Part shown: piece after piece, positions 63,050 through 64,000 of the stretch
Layout: each line of letters opens with the position of its first letter
How positions within the stretch are numbered: position 1 is the first letter of the stretch
Assembly: GCA_963677135.2 (NCBI GenBank)
Contig: CAXXLS010000017.1
Location: 558,001-622,000 of the forward strand
Length of the DNA stretch: 64,000 nucleotides
Reading direction: 5' to 3'
DNA from: Seleniibacterium sp963677135
Lineage (GTDB): Bacteria; Desulfobacterota; Desulfuromonadia; Desulfuromonadales; Geopsychrobacteraceae
Program-made: the position numbers and the translations under genes
The notes under the pieces: model-generated
Seen by the model: the letters and a program-made list of their open reading frames with translations, nothing else
Database searches by the model: none
What the model was told of the DNA's origin: nothing

Positions 63050-63370
63050 GATTTTCCTCCAGACCAGGTGTCTCTGAACAACGTCATGATGAGGATTATG
63101 GAAAACATCAGCGGAAGAACAGGGAGGATTTCAAATAGCGCTGTGGAGGAATCCATCATCGTATAGCCTGGACTAAAATATGTTATTTCAGTAAGTTGGA
63201 GATTTAGAAAAAGAAAATTGGTAAAAGCTAATTATGTAAATTCCGGTCAATTATACATAGGGGGGACTGAATGTAAACGATTTTAACAAAACGTCAGCAA
63301 ATAAAGTCATCAGAATCAACCTGGGTTGCTGGGGTGGCGTGGTCGACTCTCCGATAAGCCGGTGCCGGGT
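63050..63370. other. regulatory region before the HPt operon, 321 bp
   Basis: Between the last gene of the window and the stand-alone HPt gene, both leftward. It is more AT-rich than its surroundings and contains the promoter at 63250-63277. The remaining leader of about 190 bases shows no clear riboswitch fold to me. Confidence 0.45.
63250..63277 (-). promoter_or_regulatory. sigma70-type promoter for HPt-yfiR-kinase-receptor operon
   Basis: On the minus strand, TTTACA (63272-63277) is separated by 16 bp from a perfect TATAAT (63250-63255). Transcription would start near 63243, with a leader of about 195 bases before the HPt ATG at 63049. This is the best promoter-like match in the 48-64 kb block. 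Confidence 0.5.
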
Positions 63371-64000
63371 TCAGAGAAGTCCACGCCGTTTTTTTTCGGT
63401 AAGGAGGAGCTGCTTTTTGGCGGGATGATGTTTCAGGCTGCGAATGAGCTGAAGAAAGAGGGGACGGGGAAGGCCGGGCAACCAGAGGGTATACCAGATG
63501 TCAGGAGTTTTGGAATTTTTCAGAATGGCCATGCGGATATTGGGGCGCTGTTTCCAGCGTTCGTGGCGGGCAATCATCGAGATCGTATCGGCTCTGGCGC
63601 TTCCACCTCTTAAAAACTGGAAAACAGCCGCTTCGGTCAGGTGCGGGTTGGTCAGGCAGAGGTCGACGATCTGGCTGTTTCCTTCTTTCAGCAGGGCAGC
63701 GACGATCGCGGTTGTCCCCCGCCTGGCGAGGGTCATCTTGTGGCCGAGGGGAGCGGTCGGAATCCGCTGCATGATAACCCGCTCGGCAGCAAGTTTCTGG
63801 TCGGGAGAAGCGCCCGGCAAGAGGCAGATGTCAAGCAGTTCGAAAAGTCTCAAATAGGGGAGTATGCTGCGGATGACCTGGCCGTCGGTACCTGGGTTCC
63901 TGGCGATGGCCAGGGTGACCTTGTGGCTTCGATTACCGGCGGTCCTTTTGTAGACGGCCAAGATCAGATCTTCGGGAAGATCTCGTCTCTTCAGCAAAAT
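63371..64000 (-). CDS. hypothetical protein, 5' end outside window
   Basis: The frame is open to the window edge; the first codon inside (TTG at 63997) is probably internal, so the gene is partial. At least 208 residues are visible, mostly amphipathic helices in short repeats (SQIVDLCLTNPHLTEAAVFQFL, then IRMAILKNSKTPDIWYTL), like HEAT or DUF2336-type alpha solenoids. No signal or catalytic motif is visible. The C-terminus is very basic (LLLTEKKRRG). It is co-directional with the signalling operon 321 bp later. Not recognised. Confidence 0.6.
   Translation of the reverse strand: MLLKRRDLPEDLILAVYKRTAGNRSHKVTLAIARNPGTDGQVIRSILPYLRLFELLDICLLPGASPDQKLAAERVIMQRIPTAPLGHKMTLARRGTTAIVAALLKEGNSQIVDLCLTNPHLTEAAVFQFLRGGSARADTISMIARHERWKQRPNIRMAILKNSKTPDIWYTLWLPGLPRPLFLQLIRSLKHHPAKKQLLLTEKKRRGLL

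Noticed and set aside
1..64000. tRNA, rRNA, CRISPR array, insertion sequence, prophage or GEMM riboswitch
   Set aside because: Intergenic regions were read for T-loop consensus, repeated spacers, transposase motifs and the GEMM core; none were found.

Overview
The window looks like chromosomal DNA of a Gram-negative, probably anaerobic or facultatively anaerobic bacterium of the Desulfuromonadia (the former deltaproteobacterial Geobacter/Desulfuromonas/Pelobacter group). The Gram-negative envelope is certain from content: LpxH for lipid A, PBP1B, an Mla/Pqi-type lipid transporter, lipoproteins and a TonB-dependent receptor. The lineage is inferred from the small PxxKW cysteine-rich protein, the NapH/NapG-like iron-sulfur protein, a PPi-type phosphofructokinase, an OFA-family transporter and the number of c-di-GMP and histidine-kinase genes. 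I found no tRNA, rRNA, CRISPR array, insertion sequence or prophage.

Layout. 0-9.5 kb: DsrE-like protein, AEC permease, a trigger-factor-like chaperone without its PPIase domain, an orphan protein, an Fsr-like MFS exporter, a thioredoxin-like [2Fe-2S] ferredoxin, a PPi-signature phosphofructokinase, a Gfo/Idh/MocA oxidoreductase and lipoate ligase. 9.9-12.4 kb: a two-gene redox operon (Tat-exported DUF362 protein plus a NapH-NapG-like fusion). 12.8-19.4 kb: a membrane histidine kinase, a soluble PAS hybrid kinase and a diguanylate cyclase. 20-31 kb: PBP1B with a TPR lipoprotein, pseudouridine synthase, two dehydrogenases with a divergent regulatory region, a lipoamide-dehydrogenase-type flavoprotein, adenylosuccinate lyase and a patatin. 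31-48.4 kb: Lon-like protease, ATP-type phosphofructokinase, a paired M16 peptidase operon, BrkB-type membrane protein, LpxH, a glyoxalase/TPR/YitT/Kef operon, PxxKW protein, OFA transporter, cysteine-cluster protein and phosphoglucomutase.

48.5-64 kb: every gene reads leftward. The proximal part is a signalling block: stand-alone HPt, YfiR, a CHASE8 hybrid kinase (HisKA-HATPase-REC-REC-HPt), a TonB-dependent receptor, a REC-GGDEF-EAL protein and two tandem HDOD-GGDEF paralogues. It is followed by an Mla-type transporter (STAS-MlaE, MlaF, MlaD, PqiC-like lipoprotein). The first four genes are packed with overlaps or gaps of a few bases behind a good sigma70-like promoter. I read them as an outer-membrane/periplasm-to-kinase sensing chain likely to feed c-di-GMP turnover. 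This is the most interesting system in the window. YfiR with a CHASE8 partner is known from the Pseudomonas YfiBNR system, but there the CHASE8 protein is a diguanylate cyclase, whereas here it is a histidine kinase.

Many starts were moved inward from the longest open frame on the basis of Shine-Dalgarno sites, signal peptides or family length; each case is stated. All functional calls rest on motif recognition by eye, without database searches.
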